DNA from: JAPLST01 sp964397565
GTDB taxonomy: Bacteria; Auribacterota; UBA3054; JAPLST01
Length of the DNA: 7,658 nucleotides
Assembly: GCA_964397565.1 (NCBI GenBank)
Contig: CAYNJC010000071.1
Coordinates: forward strand, 1-7,658
Direction of reading: 5' to 3'
In this document: piece by piece, positions 6,565 through 7,658 of the stretch
Layout: each line of letters opens with the position of its first letter
Numbering within the stretch: position 1 is the first letter of the stretch
Translations under genes and position numbers: made by a program
The notes under the pieces: model-generated
Told to the model about the DNA's origin: nothing
The model's input: only the letters and a program-made list of their open reading frames with translations
Databases searched by the model: none

Positions 6565-7523
6565 GGGTCGCTCCGCGCAACATTGTTGGTCAGCGTGGCA
6601 AGAATCATTTCGACTTTCTGGCGCTCCGCCAGCAAGAGCGCCACCATTTCAATCGCGCGGTCATCGGCGGGCAGGCGCAGCGCCGCCGTCGCCAGCGCGT
6701 CCGCGTAGACGCGCGCGCCAGCCGGATCGTTGGCGCGCAAACTGCCGCGCCCAACCTCGATCCAGCGCTGCAATTCCTCGCACGAGCGCGGCGTGAACTC
6801 CGTCGACAAACGGATGAAATTGCTGAGTGAGTGCGTGCCCGACAAGGCCATAACGCTCGCGGCGCACGACACTTTGTCGGGTGAATCCGGCACCAGTCGC
6901 GCGTAGCGGGTCCAGGCGATTGTAATCAATGTTGGATCGGCCTTGCGCGCCAGCATGGTGTGCACATAGAGGAGCACACGCGCGCTGTCTTGGGGATCGT
7001 AGTTGATCAACGCCTCGTGCGCGGCGTACAATGCCGGCCGGTCGTCCACGGTGTGATAATAGTCAATCAAGCGATGATAGAGCATCTTGTAGGCATACCA
7101 AGATTTGCCGTGGGCGCGCGCGGCATTGTTGGAGAGCGCCTGATAACATGCCGCGGCAACATCCGCGCCGCGGCGTGCCCCGGCCCGGCTTAGATAATCG
7201 AGCCGGACGGCTTCAATCAGCAGATCAAGCGACCCATCAGCAGTGGCGACCTCGCGCAAGCTGGTTTGAACAGCGCTGTCTGAATTGGTGAGCAATCCTG
7301 CCAGAATATCTGCCGCCGCGCGCAGGCGCTGTGCCCGCGCGCAGGTTTCAGATTCCACTAGTAGATTGGAAATTGTAGGCTGCGTCACACAGGAGGAAAC
7401 GATCAACGCGCCATCCTGAATCGGCACCGCGTAAAGAAGTTGCGGCACAAGTGTGACAGCTACAGCGAAGGCACAACCGGCAATGCCCGCGCGCATGAAC
7501 CGCACACGCACAGCGCATTGCAT
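6561..7523 (-). CDS. Exported alpha-helical repeat protein, function unknown
   Basis: The product is 320 residues from the ATG at 7523. An alternative ATG at codon 10 (7496) would give a more compact signal peptide, and neither start has a clear Shine-Dalgarno. Arginines at about 6-11 are followed by a hydrophobic stretch (about 13-31), and cleavage is plausible near A32, so the product is probably exported. The mature part is almost entirely helical, with TPR-like pieces such as S-W-Y-A-Y-K-M-L-Y-H-R-L-I-D-Y-Y (141-156), P-A-L-Y-A-A-H-E-A-L (163-172), and late A-G-A-R-V-Y-A-D-A-L-A-T-A-A (268-281). No catalytic motif is recognised. It is the first gene of the set and is locally very GC-rich (48 of 60 bases in the row at 6661). 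It may be an ancient relative or structural partner of the following TPR-like protein. Confidence 0.83.
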   Translation of the reverse strand: MQCAVRVRFMRAGIAGCAFAVAVTLVPQLLYAVPIQDGALIVSSCVTQPTISNLLVESETCARAQRLRAAADILAGLLTNSDSAVQTSLREVATADGSLDLLIEAVRLDYLSRAGARRGADVAAACYQALSNNAARAHGKSWYAYKMLYHRLIDYYHTVDDRPALYAAHEALINYDPQDSARVLLYVHTMLARKADPTLITIAWTRYARLVPDSPDKVSCAASVMALSGTHSLSNFIRLSTEFTPRSCEELQRWIEVGRGSLRANDPAGARVYADALATAALRLPADDRAIEMVALLLAERQKVEMILATLTNNVARSDP

Positions 7524-7531
7524 TGCGGAGT

Positions 7532-7550
7532 AAAAAAGAAAAAGGAGGAG
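7532..7550 (-). promoter_or_regulatory. Pyrimidine tract in the leader of gene 1
   Basis: On the operon sense strand this is 19 uninterrupted pyrimidines, ending eight bases before the ATG at 7523, where a Shine-Dalgarno would normally sit. U-rich leaders can be bound by ribosomal protein S1 and support Shine-Dalgarno-independent initiation. I infer that possibility here. I could not identify convincing -35 and -10 boxes between this tract and the octamer repeat. Confidence 0.35.
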
Positions 7551-7564
7551 TGAGCGGGAAGGCT

Positions 7565-7582
7565 GCCGCAGCAGTGTGCGGC
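7565..7582. repeat. Small perfect inverted repeat upstream of gene 1
   Basis: GCCGCA and TGCGGC are exact complements separated by six bases (GCAGTG), forming an 18-base GC-rich hairpin element. It lies between the octamer array and the first gene. No T-tract follows on either strand. It could be an operator, a leader hairpin, a terminator remnant of an upstream gene, or part of a dispersed palindromic repeat. Confidence 0.5.
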
Positions 7583-7602
7583 TACTTAGACAATTAGAGG
7601 GG

Positions 7603-7658
7603 CCGGACTGCCGGACTGCCGGACTGCCGGACTGCCGGACTGCCGGACTGCCGGACTG
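7603..7658. repeat. Octamer tandem repeat, seven perfect copies, running off the window
   Basis: CCGGACTG is repeated seven times with no mismatch over 56 bases and is cut by the window end, so the true copy number is unknown. The array starts about 80 bases upstream of the first start codon, where a promoter would be expected. The CCGG of each unit is self-complementary. Perfect identity among copies suggests recent expansion by slippage or recombination. Confidence 0.97.

Noticed and set aside
7473..7484. Lipobox-like I-A-G-C (residues 14-17) in the first gene
   Set aside because: The cysteine comes before, not after, the hydrophobic stretch, so a lipoprotein signal is not supported.
7550..7597. 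Plus-strand mini-ORF (GTG, 15 codons) preceded by AAGGAGG
   Set aside because: The purine motif is only about one base from the GTG, the peptide is very short, and the sequence overlaps the inverted repeat. It is better explained as the complement of the pyrimidine leader.

Overview
The window holds one compact operon-like unit of four genes, all on the minus strand and reading from right to left. At each end of the window it is bounded by a short GC-rich tandem repeat. In transcription order the genes are: an exported helical-repeat protein (7523-6561), a second exported TPR-like protein (6564-5290) whose GTG start overlaps the previous stop by 4 bases, a 1501-residue Sec-type RHS/YD-repeat protein (5266-761), and a small membrane-anchored or periplasmic protein with two Sel1-like repeats (716-54). 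No RNA genes, CRISPR arrays, transposases or plus-strand genes could be supported.

The central gene has the layout of a polymorphic toxin: an N-terminal export signal, a beta-rich N-terminal domain, a long YD-repeat shell, a well-conserved RHS core ending in the DPLGL self-cleavage motif, and a variable 151-residue C-terminal tip. The tip carries a hydrophobic strand followed by His-Gly and a second strand followed by Cys-Ser-Ala-Gly. This is the signature of clan CD cysteine peptidases (C80, caspase and CHAT-like). The small gene directly downstream is the natural immunity candidate. The tip and the immunity gene share a lower GC content (about 47% in rows counted by hand) than the RHS core (about 53-65% in sampled rows) and the first gene (67-80% in two sampled rows), as expected for a swapped toxin-immunity cassette.

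All four products appear to carry N-terminal export signals, and the locus has no PAAR, VgrG, TcdB or T6SS partner. The two upstream helical-repeat proteins are therefore candidate periplasmic or surface accessory factors, but their function is not recognised. Translation looks coupled along the operon: there is a GTGA overlap between genes 1 and 2, and a perfect 8-bp inverted repeat holds the stop codon of gene 2 and the Shine-Dalgarno sequence of the RHS gene in opposite arms.

The organism is a bacterium of moderate to high GC, with a Sec pathway and Gram-negative-style exported proteins. The YD repeats often have Asn two residues before Tyr-Asp or Tyr-Asn (TNAYD, TNTYD, SNVYN, SNLYN). I associate this style, together with numerous short GC-rich tandem repeats, with Verrucomicrobiota, Kiritimatiellota or Lentisphaerota, but this is a low-confidence inference. 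Because both ends lie inside short tandem repeats, the window may be a complete contig broken at repeats.
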